A stretch of 44,206 nucleotides of DNA from Nitrospira sp. (GCA_005116885.1 SWDP01000012.1:1-44206); one strand, 5' to 3'. Positions 25,398 to 34,259 are shown, numbered from the stretch's first letter. Numbers and translations: made by a program. Notes: generated by a model not told the origin, from the letters alone.

Positions 25398-26855
25398 CTA
25401 TCGACTGAAGAGCTCGCTGTTCATCATAAGATGCACGGCGATACTGGCGGCATAGCCCAAGGCAATCGCCCATATCCATTTCAGGTGAGCCGAGAAGGTA
25501 TAGATCCCCCGGCTGTTCATCATAAGATGCACGGCGATACTGGCGGCATAGCCCAAGGCAATCGCCCATATCCATTTCAGGTGAGCCGAGAAGGTATAGA
25601 TCCCCCGGGCCTGCCCCATGAGGGCCACGCCCGCTGCCGACCCGATGGACAGCAATGATCCCCCGACACCGGTGGTCAATGTCACCAACAGCCATTGGCC
25701 GACACTCATATCCGGATTCATGCTCAGGACGGCAAACATGACGGGAATGTTGTCGATCACCGCCGAAAGAATCCCGACGAGTATATTCGCAGTCGTGGCT
25801 CCCAAATCCTTATAGAAGAAATCGGAGAGTGTGGCCAGATACCCCAGCGCGCCAAGACCGCCGACGCAGAGCATAATGCCGTAAAAGAACATGAGCGTAT
25901 CCCACTCCACACGCTTCATGCTGATGAACACATCGAACGGCTTGACGGCAGGCTTGAACAATTCGCGGCGACTCACGTCATTTTCGCCATCAAGAGCGGA
26001 AGTCTCTGTCCAGGTTGCCAGCTCCTTGCGCCGGAGAAAATACCCATACGATTTCAGCACGCCCAACCCCGTCATCATGCCGAGAAACGGGGGCATCTCA
26101 AGATAATGATGCATGAGCACCGTTCCGGCTATGGTGACGAAAAACAGGATCACGATGAGATAGCCGCCAGATTTCACCCGCACGTACTCTGTTCTGGCTG
26201 GCGGCTTCTCGTTCGGAATCGTGACGGAGATCAGTGCGGCCGGAATGAGCCAGTTCATGAGAGAGGGAACAAACAGCGCAAAAAAATCGCCGAAATGTAC
26301 CACACCTTTTTGCCAGACCATGAGGGTGGTGATGTCGCCAAAAGGACTAAACGCACCGCCTGCATTGGCAGCGACCACCACGTTGATGCAGGCCACGCTG
26401 ATGAATCGTGCGTTGCCCGCTCCCATGGCCATTACGACGGCGCCCATCACCAGCGCGGTCGTCAGATTATCTGCGACAGGAGAAATGAGAAACGCCAACA
26501 AGCCGGTCAGCCAGAACACGGCGCGCAAGGACAAGCGGAATGACACGAGACGTGCCCGCAACGCGGTAAAGACATTTCGCTCCACCATGGTATTGATGAA
26601 GGTCATCGCGGAGAGAAGAAACAGCAGCAATTCGGCGTATTCCAGCAGGTTATGGCGCAGGATTTCGGCGACGGCATGGGATCGATCTTGAGACGCATAC
26701 GCAATCGCCGTCAGAATCCAGATCACACCTGCCGCCACCATGACAGGCTTCGATTTCCGCAGGTCAAGATTCTCCTCGACAATGACCAACACATATGCAG
26801 CCAGAAACACCGCGACTGCCACGTAGCCTATCCAATGTTCCGTAAAGCTCAACAT
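25398..26855 (-). CDS. nhaD: NhaD-type Na+/H+ antiporter with a duplicated C-terminal segment
   Basis: A polytopic sodium/proton antiporter of the ion-transporter superfamily. Family blocks are FLISPVADNLTTALVMGAVV and ANAGGAFSPFGDITTLMVWQ (both near conserved Asp residues), and FGILSAVIDNIPVMF-like sequence with the Asp-Asn pair. GGAAGG precedes the ATG at 26855. The 485-residue ORF contains a perfect in-frame repeat of 32 residues at its end (RGIYTFSAHLKWIWAIALGY, then AASIAVHLMMNS, twice). Removing one copy gives 453 residues, close to normal for NhaD. The extra copy would add a membrane helix and invert the C terminus, so it may harm function or be an assembly error. Confidence 0.88.
   Translation of the reverse strand: MLSFTEHWIGYVAVAVFLAAYVLVIVEENLDLRKSKPVMVAAGVIWILTAIAYASQDRSHAVAEILRHNLLEYAELLLFLLSAMTFINTMVERNVFTALRARLVSFRLSLRAVFWLTGLLAFLISPVADNLTTALVMGAVVMAMGAGNARFISVACINVVVAANAGGAFSPFGDITTLMVWQKGVVHFGDFFALFVPSLMNWLIPAALISVTIPNEKPPARTEYVRVKSGGYLIVILFFVTIAGTVLMHHYLEMPPFLGMMTGLGVLKSYGYFLRRKELATWTETSALDGENDVSRRELFKPAVKPFDVFISMKRVEWDTLMFFYGIMLCVGGLGALGYLATLSDFFYKDLGATTANILVGILSAVIDNIPVMFAVLSMNPDMSVGQWLLVTLTTGVGGSLLSIGSAAGVALMGQARGIYTFSAHLKWIWAIALGYAASIAVHLMMNSRGIYTFSAHLKWIWAIALGYAASIAVHLMMNSELFSR
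25416..25608. repeat. Perfect tandem duplication, 96-base period, inside nhaD
   Basis: Bases 25416-25512 and 25512-25608 are identical over 97 positions with a period of 96, so the reading frame is kept. The lack of any difference between the copies means a very recent event or an artefact. Confidence 0.95.
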
Positions 26856-27093
26856 CCCGTCCCTTCCAGAATGATCATGCAAAACAAAAGAACTACCCCG
26901 TCCCTTTGGCCTTTCCTGTCTTCCTGCCGATTTAATATCATAGTTTCTCAGTAGTGTCCCAACGTTATTCGAATAGATTGAACTGGCCGAAAAAATTCGA
27001 TGGCACGCACTCGGCTTCTGAGAGGAGAAGTGGTTGATCTCAGCGGATCACTCGACTATACGAGAGGGCTGTCTATCTTCCTCACTCACACGG

Positions 27094-29358
27094 TCAAACC
27101 GGCTCCGTAGGCATCCTGTGATTCATTTCGTCCTCCGCTAAAAACTCGATGTCGCCCGTCACGACATCGTACATCGCGCCGACGATCACGATCCGCCCCT
27201 CCCGGACGAGGCCATCGAGCGTCTGGCTCTCTTGGCGCATCCGTTCAACGACCCGCGACACGTTGCGGCGGGCCACGGCATCGACGAACGATTGTTTCTC
27301 GGCCGCCGGTTGTTGCTCGACGCCCCGGCAGGTGACCGGGTCGACCGATTGCTGAATATCCCGTACGATGTAGTCGAGGTGCTGGCAGCCGGTGGCCTCG
27401 GCGGGCGTCCGGGTCTCGCCGATGAGGTTGACGGCTGCTGTGACAGCGCCGCACCGGGTATGTCCCATAACCAGGATCAATTTTGCCCCGGCCACCGCAC
27501 AGCCGTACTCCGCGCTGGCTAGCACCTTTCGGCTGGTGACGTTGCCGGCGATGCGGACACTGAAGATGTCACCCAGGCCCAGGTCGAAGACCAACTCGGC
27601 GGGCGTGCGGGAATCGATGCAACTGAGCACGACGGCCAAGGGATGTTGCCCCTCGGCCGTGGCGCGGGCCTGGCGGACGAGGTCGCGGGTCAACCGCCGG
27701 CCGCTGCGAAACCGCTCGTGGCCGCCCTTCAGGATGTGCAAGACCTGCTGCGGCGTGAGTGCATCTTGCAGGTCACGGGTCGAGTAGTCCACATACTGGA
27801 TCTGGTCGTCAAATTGATACTCGCTCCGAAACCCAACCAGGCTCACTTCGACGCCGCGGGCTGGCCCTGTTTGTTCCTTAAAATCTCGAATCAGGTCGAG
27901 CACGTCAGGGTCGATATAGTCCGTATTCTGCGCGTCGAGCAACACATCTCCGCCGCGGGGAACCTCGTTTAACACTTTGGACAGGGCAGCGCGATTCAGG
28001 AAACTCACCTGGTTGGCCAGCTCGATGTGCACCACGTCACCACCCAGGTGCTGCTCCACGAAACGGCGAATCGGCTGGCGCATGTTGCTGTAGAGAATAA
28101 AGCCTGCGCTCACCGTCAGTCCGATCAGAACCCCGATCAGCAGATCGGTCACGACGATGGCCACCACCGTCAACGCAAAGGGGGCGAACTGGTATCGTCC
28201 CTCACTCCACATCTGCCTCACCAGCGCTGGGCTGGCCAGTTTGACGCCCGTGACCACGAGGATCGCCGCCAGACAGGACAGCGGGATCAAGTTCAGCCAT
28301 ACCGGCAGGAGCGCGACGCTGACCAGCAGGAAAACGCCGTGGATGACCGCGGCGAGTTTCGTCTTCCCTCCGGCGTTGATATTCACGGAGCTGCGAACGA
28401 TCACCGATGTGATCGGCAGTCCGCCGATCAGTCCGGCGGTCATGTTCCCGATCCCCTGAACCAGCAGTTCCCGACTCGCGGGCGAAGTCCGCTGCTGGGG
28501 GTCGAGCTTATCGACCGCCTCCAGATTCAACAGCGTTTCCAGTGAGGCCACGGCCGCAAGCGTGACGGCGGCGGTGTACAGGGCCGGGTTCACCCACTGC
28601 GAGAAGTCGGGTAATTGCAGAAACCCGAAGAACCCCGCCAGGCTGTCCGCTACCGGCACTTGCACAAGGTGACTCGGCTCGATGACCCACGCCCCGCCGA
28701 GTTGTCGGAACCACAGGCTGACTCCGACGCCCAGCAGCACCACAATCAGCGGTGCGGGAACAGGGGAGTGCTTCAACGGCTTCCACTTGCCCCACACGAA
28801 CAGCACCACGATCGACAAGAGGCCGATCGCGGCCGCGCCGGGGTGGATGTCCCCGATCGTTCGAGCCAATTCGGAGAACGTGTTCTCGTGGTCCGGTTGT
28901 TGGAAGGCCAGATCCCCTTCCGGGTCGGGGTCGTGGCCGAAGAGGTGGGGGATCTGTTTCAGAATCAGGATCACCCCGATGGCGGCCAGGAGGCCCTTGA
29001 TGACGCTGGATGGGAAGAACGCAGCGAGGAACCCGGCACGGGCGAGTCCCAGGCCGATCTGGATCAGTCCCGCGAGGACCACCGCCAGTAGAAACGCCGG
29101 GAATGATCCGAGTGACAGGATCTGAGCGGCAACGACCGCTGTTAAACCGGCGGCCGGGCCGCTGACGCTGGTGTGCGACCCGCTCAACATCCCCACGAGG
29201 ATGCCACCAACGATCCCGGCCAATACCCCCGAGAGCAATGGCGCACCGGACGCCAGCGCCACCCCCAGACACAAGGGCAGCGCCACGAGGAACACCACCA
29301 AGCCGGACGTGAGGTCGCGCGGCAAGGTAGCAGATAACGGACCGTTCGTCTGCAGCAT
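27094..29358 (-). CDS. SulP anion transporter fused to beta-carbonic anhydrase
   Basis: A fusion of about 754 residues likely to import bicarbonate and convert it with CO2 on the spot. The N-terminal half is a SulP transporter (LPRDLTSGLVVFLVALPLCL; HTSVSGPAAGLTAVVAAQIL; helices to about residue 420), followed by a STAS-like stretch (VLLDAQNTDYIDPDVLDLI). The C-terminal half is a beta-carbonic anhydrase with zinc ligands in SCIDSRTPAELVFD and GHTRCGAV, both complete. The start is uncertain: an ATG at 29445 adds 29 residues but lacks a ribosome-binding site, so I take 29358, after AAGAGTGG. Such a fusion fits an autotroph feeding CO2 fixation. It is more GC-rich than its neighbours. Confidence 0.9.
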   Translation of the reverse strand: MLQTNGPLSATLPRDLTSGLVVFLVALPLCLGVALASGAPLLSGVLAGIVGGILVGMLSGSHTSVSGPAAGLTAVVAAQILSLGSFPAFLLAVVLAGLIQIGLGLARAGFLAAFFPSSVIKGLLAAIGVILILKQIPHLFGHDPDPEGDLAFQQPDHENTFSELARTIGDIHPGAAAIGLLSIVVLFVWGKWKPLKHSPVPAPLIVVLLGVGVSLWFRQLGGAWVIEPSHLVQVPVADSLAGFFGFLQLPDFSQWVNPALYTAAVTLAAVASLETLLNLEAVDKLDPQQRTSPASRELLVQGIGNMTAGLIGGLPITSVIVRSSVNINAGGKTKLAAVIHGVFLLVSVALLPVWLNLIPLSCLAAILVVTGVKLASPALVRQMWSEGRYQFAPFALTVVAIVVTDLLIGVLIGLTVSAGFILYSNMRQPIRRFVEQHLGGDVVHIELANQVSFLNRAALSKVLNEVPRGGDVLLDAQNTDYIDPDVLDLIRDFKEQTGPARGVEVSLVGFRSEYQFDDQIQYVDYSTRDLQDALTPQQVLHILKGGHERFRSGRRLTRDLVRQARATAEGQHPLAVVLSCIDSRTPAELVFDLGLGDIFSVRIAGNVTSRKVLASAEYGCAVAGAKLILVMGHTRCGAVTAAVNLIGETRTPAEATGCQHLDYIVRDIQQSVDPVTCRGVEQQPAAEKQSFVDAVARRNVSRVVERMRQESQTLDGLVREGRIVIVGAMYDVVTGDIEFLAEDEMNHRMPTEPV

Positions 29359-29564
29359 GGAGCCACTCTTCTTTTTCGGTCGGTAGGCTACAAAAGGTAT
29401 TACACTGTGGGGCGTGGTCGGCGTTAGGGACGCTTCGACCGACATGCGTCTACGGCGCTGAACCGTGTATTACTGTATTCGCTAGGCATGCACAGGTCTG
29501 CATGTCTGCAACGAACTTGCTGAAGATGTGACCCTGACCCGAGTTGAACGTACGACCCGCGGGT

Positions 29565-30347
29565 TTAGGAAACGTGCGATTCCGGGGTTCGAACAAGACG
29601 ATGTGCCAGGAAGCGGAGGATCTCTTCAACTTCTCCCTGATGCTTGATGAAATACCCCGCCCGCGACTTTTCATGCCGGCCCACTCGCACCCCCATGGCA
29701 AGCCCTTCTGACAGCTCGAAGACATCCTCATCTGTGTCGTCATCGCCGATGAAGAACAGATGCGTCTGCCGCACATGCTTCATGAGAGCCAAGGCGGCTT
29801 GCCCTTTTCCTTCTTGCCCCGGGTACAACACATTCACCGAGGCTTTCCCAAATATGAGACGCGGAGTCGGCGTGAGCTGATCGAGAAGGACGACCAGGGC
29901 CCCACGAGCCTTGACCGGATCATCGGCCCCTCGATAATGGAAGGTGAGGGTATAGCGTTTATTTTCAATCTCAATCCCATAGAGCTTGAGCGGTTGAGCA
30001 AAGTCCGTGCTCACTCGCTTCATCCATTCCGCACAGACATGTTCAGCCAAGATCAAGGCCGCGGGAGTCGCGCAGGGGCTTTCCAGCCCGTGATTCCCGA
30101 TCAAATAAGGAACCGCTCCATCGACCCGCGGCACAAGATCGGCAAGCGCTCGACCGGAAATCACCGCGCAGGGCGCGCGTGTTCCAAGCTCCTGTAACGG
30201 TTCATGCATGGACGAGGAAATCTTGACGGAGTCTCGATCCGGCGAGATCGGCGCAAGCGTCCCGTCGAAAACGAAGGCATAGAGGACGGGCTTCTCAGTC
30301 AACGCGCACAGTGCCAGGCGCCCTTCCTCAGAAAACACATAGGTCAT
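29565..30347 (-). CDS. otsB: Trehalose-6-phosphate phosphatase with a replaced catalytic aspartate
   Basis: OtsB should remove phosphate from trehalose-6-phosphate. The 260-residue protein has the HAD phosphatase layout: motif II in AVISGRAL, a GNHGLES block, and motif IV GDDDTDEDVF (GDDxTDE). Motif I, which should be DxDGT, reads AFVFDGTLAP, so the nucleophilic Asp is Val26 (codon GTT where GAT is expected); the second Asp remains. Loss of the nucleophile should abolish phosphatase activity. Its start overlaps the otsA stop by four bases. With otsA also broken, the gene is probably decaying, although the frame is intact. Confidence 0.85.
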   Translation of the reverse strand: MTYVFSEEGRLALCALTEKPVLYAFVFDGTLAPISPDRDSVKISSSMHEPLQELGTRAPCAVISGRALADLVPRVDGAVPYLIGNHGLESPCATPAALILAEHVCAEWMKRVSTDFAQPLKLYGIEIENKRYTLTFHYRGADDPVKARGALVVLLDQLTPTPRLIFGKASVNVLYPGQEGKGQAALALMKHVRQTHLFFIGDDDTDEDVFELSEGLAMGVRVGRHEKSRAGYFIKHQGEVEEILRFLAHRLVRTPESHVS

Positions 30348-31345
30348 GCCTGACCGCCTGTGGTCGTGCGCGCGTCTCGCACCCCCGTTTGGCGGGCGAT
30401 GCGGGCTCGTTGCCGCATCCGAGCTGCATCCATCAGCATACGCCCAGCCCAGCGGTAGACGTTAAACTCCTGCACAATGTCGCGCATACTACGCATACGC
30501 GCCCGTTGTTCGCTTGGGGACATGGTCAGGGCCACATGCAAAGCGGCCGCACACTGATCGATGTTGTACGGATTGATCATCAGCGCCTCGGGTAATTCAG
30601 CCGCGGCGCCGGTGAATTGGCTGAGGATCAACACACCTTGCTCATCATCCCGCGCAGCGACGAATTCTTTCGCCACGAGATTCATGCCGTCATGCAGACT
30701 GCTGACGATGCAGAAGTCGACCCCTCGATAATGCGTCGCGATCTCTTGGGGATCGTGGTGTTCGATCCGGAGAGAAATCGGCTGATATCCCTCTCGCCCA
30801 AATCGTTGATTGATGCGTTCGGCCGACGCACGTACTTGCTGCGTGAGCTGCTGATATTGTTCGATCTTGGAGCGGCTGGGGGCGGCAATTTGGATGAAGG
30901 AGAATGTGCCGATCCATTCCGGCTGCAGCTCCAGAAGTCGTTCAACAGCAAGGAATCGCTCGAGAATACCCTTGGTATAATCCATTCGTTCGACGCCGAG
31001 GCCGACGCGCTGTGTGTGCGGGAGTCCGTTACTCGAACGAATATGTGTCCGACACGTCGGCACAGGCGGCTGTTCCTTGAGCACCCGACTAGGCCATTCA
31101 ATCGAAATCGGGTAATGGTTCACCGCGGTTAACTTGCCGCCGTATGAAATCGTGGAGCTGTCCCAATCGATCTTCGTTTCCAGGGCGCGATCCACCGTTT
31201 CGATGAAGTTGGTGCGATTGAAGCGCGTGTGAAACCCGAGAATGCTGCTTCCCAAGAGCCCTTCGAGAATTTCTCGATGCCACGGACAAATCGCGTAGCG
31301 CTCGGGATTAGGCCACGGAATGTGCCAAAACATAATGATCGTTGA
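30344..31345 (-). pseudogene. otsA: 3' part of a disrupted trehalose-6-phosphate synthase
   Basis: This is the C-terminal two thirds of OtsA, a GT20 glucosyltransferase that joins UDP-glucose to glucose-6-phosphate. Homology begins abruptly at IIMFWHIPWPNPE (E. coli OtsA has the matching HIPFP near residue 155) and then covers LLGSSILGFHT, VGLGVERMDYTKGILERFLA and NLVAKEFVAARDDEQGVLIL with the UDP-sugar site. The missing part held the glucose-6-phosphate pocket and the HDYH aspartate. Upstream sequence switches to a copy of the small secreted protein. The first 280 codons of the same gene lie further upstream (to 32804). The fragment could be translated from an internal start but should be inactive. 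Confidence 0.85.
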
Positions 31346-31607
31346 ACGCCCCGGAAAAACCCTTCTGATACTGACCGTCTAAGTACACATGGGCATGCGT
31401 CGCTTGGGAGCCCTTCGTCAACTCGTACTTCAGCTCAAAACTGTCGTCGACCTCTTCCCCGTCCTTGGGAGAGGTAATCACAATCTTCGATCCGTCCTCA
31501 GCTGGTGGTTTAGCCAGTTTATCCTCCGCAAAGAGTGGCGCGCCGGTAAGCACGCCCACTAACACGATCCCTAGTCCCATCAACCCGATCCGTCCCATCA
31601 TCTGCAT
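31346..31607 (-). pseudogene. Truncated third copy of the small secreted Ig-like protein
   Basis: Starting at 31607 after GGAGG, the signal peptide and first two thirds of the mature domain match the proteins at 7089-7454 and 7640-8005 (ITSPKDGEEVDDSFELKYEL, HAHVYLDGQYQKGFSG). After GFSGAFN the homology stops at about 31345 and the frame runs 12 residues into otsA sequence before a stop at 31308. The last 35 or so residues of the domain are lost. Its promoter (31715-31743) and leader are intact, so this block may now drive the otsA remnant and otsB. Confidence 0.85.
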
Positions 31608-31714
31608 CGCGGCCTCCATGTTTAAACCGACTAAATAGATACTGTGGTTAGCGTTCTCTGCGATACATCCTCTCGTCTGATTTCCAGCCGTCCTCCTGTG
31701 GAAAATATTGGGGC

Positions 31715-31743
31715 ATTCTACTTTTCAGGATTGTCCCGGTCAA
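31715..31743 (-). promoter_or_regulatory. Sigma-70-type promoter of small secreted protein copy 3
   Basis: TTGACC (31743-31738), 17-base spacer, TAGAAT (31720-31715) on the minus strand, nearly identical to 8113-8141 including flanks. Confidence 0.75.
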
Positions 31744-31811
31744 TCCGCACCTCCGGGCATTGAGCGACCCTGAGCGCAAATAATCCCTCCAAGCTCGCTC
31801 GTTCTCTCCTC

Positions 31812-31914
31812 AGAAGTGGGGGCTGATGGATCTTCCATTGCGCGCGTCCAACGAGGGCTTTCCGAGGCCGCGCGTTGCGCGAGCACAGAAGATCATCAGG
31901 CTCCATCCCCTTCT
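31812..31914. repeat. Dispersed core-and-arms repeat, copy C
   Basis: Arms 31812-31835 and 31888-31914 pair with small bulges. The core reads CATTGCGCGCGTCCAACGAG, hairpin GGCTT-TCCG-AGGCC, then GCGCGTTGCGCGAGCACAG, almost the same as copy B. The conserved upstream block TCCCTCCAAGCTCGCTCG lies about 20 bases before the 5' arm. It is part of the foreign segment that splits otsA. Confidence 0.8.
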
Positions 31915-31937
31915 CTGTTCTGCGGCAAGAAGAGCAT

Positions 31938-32804
31938 CTAGCCCCGCCCCGACCCTCTATCACCTTGGACCTCGATATCTTGCCCATTCCAATTGTGGAC
32001 GTAGGGCTCGCGATTGGACACGATGAGCACTTCGTCCCCGGCAAGATGGTCATGGAGAATGGCTTTCAATGTCGCCGGGGTCCAGCTCATCTGATGTTCA
32101 TCCCTCAAGCGTTTATCCGCTTCGAGATCATGAATGAGGGAACGAAGATCCTGAGCGACCGGCAGGAGGTCGGCGCCATGCCGCTGATCGCCAATCAGGG
32201 TAGCCAGCCCCTTACCACGGAGCAACGCTCGCACGCCTGTGACCCATCCACGCCAGCTCAGGTGCGCAACCAACACCGTCACAAGGGAGATCACCACGCC
32301 GATGATGGCAAATAGATAGAAGAGGTACCACTTCGTGTCGCTGCTTCGACGCTCAGCCCAGCTCATGTCTTGGACCAGCATGAGGCGCCCCCATGCGCGG
32401 CCATTTCCCTCTATGCCGATCGCAGAGACATGGACCGTCCCTTGGGGGAATGGCAGCAGAGCGGTCTTGCCGGCTACGACGGTGTCGGCTCCGTCACATG
32501 AAATCGAATCAGGGTAGGTCAACGTTTTGTAGACCAGCCTGCCCTCACGGCTGCAAAACCCAACGGCGAAGAGCCGTTCATCCTGAATGATTCGATTAAA
32601 ATAGTTGTGTAATTTCGTCTTGGATTCCGCCGCCAGGAGATCCACAAGGGGCGCTTCGACCGTGCGGCCGATGAGTTCCGACCGCATCTCGAGATCCCGC
32701 ACAAACCATTTCAACGTCAAGGTATCGACAAGGGGAATGACGGCATAGGCCAGGACGGCTAACACCAAGGCCAACGGCAGTAGAAATCGAAGCGATAAGC
32801 GCAT
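31938..32804 (-). pseudogene. otsA: 5' part of a sensor-domain/OtsA fusion gene
   Basis: The 288-residue product has a first membrane helix (residues 4-25), a periplasmic sensor region with FNRIIQDERLFAVGFCSREG, a second helix (WYLFYLFAIIGVVISLV, about 159-183) and a HAMP-like linker. It ends in VLIVSNREPYVHNWNGQDIE, which is the N-terminal strand and glycine-loop area of OtsA. Homology stops after residue 280 (about 31965), and eight unrelated residues lead to a stop. So the intact gene encoded a membrane-anchored trehalose-phosphate synthase fused to a sensor. About 130 residues between this part and the 3' part are missing, judged from E. coli OtsA spacing. Confidence 0.82.
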
Positions 32805-32962
32805 AGATCACCTCTCGTATACGTCGATCGAACAGTCGCTCATGGAATTGCGCCTATCATTACGACCTTATCGGCAATTGTCAAACCCCGACACCGCCCG
32901 GATAGGTAAATTTTGAATCATGAGGGACTAGCGAAAGACGCACAGCTCTGACATCATGGGGC

Positions 32963-33109
32963 ATGTCAAAGCCAACAGCCAAGAAGAAGCCAAAGAAAAA
33001 TCCTACCGATCTCAACCTGCTAGCCCGGTCCGTGGTCGAAGCGGCGATAGGGGAACCGCTTACTCCTAAGCGTAAACCCAAAACGACTAAGAAACTGGGT
33101 CGGCCATAA
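32963..33109 (+). CDS. Small Lys-rich hypothetical protein
   Basis: A 48-codon ORF encoding MSKPTAKKKPKKNPTDLNLL followed by ARSVVEAAIGEPLTP and a basic tail. A Lys-rich start before a short LARSVVEAA-like helix is a pattern I associate with small nucleoid-type or mobile-element hypotheticals, without a known function. The ribosome-binding site is weak (GGGG). Its 3' end overlaps the convergent P63C gene by 23 bases. Confidence 0.45.
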   Translation: MSKPTAKKKPKKNPTDLNLLARSVVEAAIGEPLTPKRKPKTTKKLGRP

Positions 33110-34145
33110 ACGGCAACGCTAGTGTGTCCCCACGTTTAGGGAATGCCTGATTAAGCATTGAATAGAAATGGTTCCACGATGGCGAAACGCGCATGAATGC
33201 TATGACTGCATGAAGATGTTGGGCTAATGCTGGATGGCCAACATCTTCGGTAAGCCATTGGTGGTGCCTGGCTTTTCTGTGCCAATTATCATTCCTTGGG
33301 TTCCGATCTTCAAGCTCCTGCAATATTCCTGGTGCTAAACGTGTATAAACAATGTCCTTGGTCAGCTTGCCAACCATTCTGGGTCGTTTAGTTGAAATGC
33401 TTCGCCATTCCCAGCCACGTAGACGAAATATCTCCTGATAAAACTCATTCGGAAAACGACTCGCCCACGCAGCTAGTTCTTTTCTAAGAAAGGCATCAAG
33501 GATGGCCTGCAATGCCTGCCGATCTCGCACGTCTTGATACCCTGTAGCTTCATCAATCAAGGCAACAATTCCCACGTGGGCAAGGCCACGAATGAGGATA
33601 TGTGCGCGTTCCGCTATATGCTTTTGACCAGCCAATAATGCACCCTTCTTTTCAGCATCTAGAAATACGTCGCACACATTCGGAAGAAGGTCCGCCGAAT
33701 ATCCAAAGGCCCTAGCACCACGCAATGGTCTAAATTCAATTTGGCTAGACGTCACCTCTAACTCTTTGGAGATAAAGGGTTTAAGGTTCTTTGCCGTCAA
33801 GAATGCAGGCAAATTGACGTCGGCATCATAATACTGACGTCCTTTGGCTTGCCGCGCCCTACCTAGAGCCCGCATAAAACCGCTTTGAGTCAAAACTCTC
33901 TGTCCGCCTTCTAACACAGCACACGGAATCTCCATCGTTCCAATTTTCAAAATGCCTTCATGGGTAGCCCTCAGCAGAGGAGGACCCTTCCGTTCCTTTA
34001 CCCATCTCGCTTCCGCTGCTTGCCGCGCAATCTCACTGCGATCTTCAGGTGACAGCTTTGCCGCCCTAGCATTTCCTCCCTTAGCAGCTCCCAATTCAGA
34101 TAAGGCTTGAGCTGCTTCACTCGCCTGGTCTCGTGCGTTGTCCAT
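33087..34145 (-). CDS. P63C-domain protein
   Basis: A soluble protein of about 352 residues. The N terminus has a histone-like AAKGGNARAAKLSPEDRSEI stretch, followed by ARQAAEARWVKE; the middle contains EIPCAVLEGGQRVLTQSGFM and a helical region; the C terminus has the P63C-type block WEWRSISTKRPRMVGKLTKD and YTRLAPGILQELEDRNP. P63C is a domain of unknown function found in phage and accessory contexts. I start at the ATG at 34145 after GGGAGG; the open frame extends to 34292 through the operator palindromes, which makes that longer start unlikely. Two palindromes in its upstream region suggest tight repression. Confidence 0.8.
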   Translation of the reverse strand: MDNARDQASEAAQALSELGAAKGGNARAAKLSPEDRSEIARQAAEARWVKERKGPPLLRATHEGILKIGTMEIPCAVLEGGQRVLTQSGFMRALGRARQAKGRQYYDADVNLPAFLTAKNLKPFISKELEVTSSQIEFRPLRGARAFGYSADLLPNVCDVFLDAEKKGALLAGQKHIAERAHILIRGLAHVGIVALIDEATGYQDVRDRQALQAILDAFLRKELAAWASRFPNEFYQEIFRLRGWEWRSISTKRPRMVGKLTKDIVYTRLAPGILQELEDRNPRNDNWHRKARHHQWLTEDVGHPALAQHLHAVIAFMRVSPSWNHFYSMLNQAFPKRGDTLALPFMADPVS

Positions 34146-34172
34146 ACGATCCTCCCTTGGTTGGCGTGCCTT

Positions 34173-34192
34173 ATGCTTGCATGGGCAAGCAT
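34173..34192. promoter_or_regulatory. Perfect 8-4-8 palindrome, candidate operator
   Basis: ATGCTTGC-ATGG-GCAAGCAT lies 28 bases before the P63C start codon, where a repressor would block that gene. A near copy follows at 34209-34228, 36 bases away (centre to centre). Confidence 0.6.
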
Positions 34193-34203
34193 ATACTTTA
34201 ACA

Positions 34204-34233
34204 TTGACATGCATGCATGAGCAAGCATAAAAT
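34204..34233 (+). promoter_or_regulatory. Plus-strand promoter with an operator palindrome in its spacer
   Basis: TTGACA (34204-34209), 18-base spacer, TAAAAT (34228-34233) points at the transposase relic. The spacer is filled by the second palindrome, ATGCATGC-ATGA-GCAAGCAT (34209-34228, 7 of 8 arm matches). A factor bound there would exclude RNA polymerase. Confidence 0.55.
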
Positions 34234-34259
34234 AAATCCGTCGAAACAAGGGGGAAACC

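Noticed and set aside
25255-25695. Minus-strand ORF with an internal protein repeat
   Set aside because: It is an out-of-frame shadow of the duplicated nhaD segment.
29358-29445. Start of the SulP-carbonic anhydrase at 29445
   Set aside because: No ribosome-binding site precedes it, and the extra 29 residues are not transporter-like. I kept 29358 but the choice is not certain.
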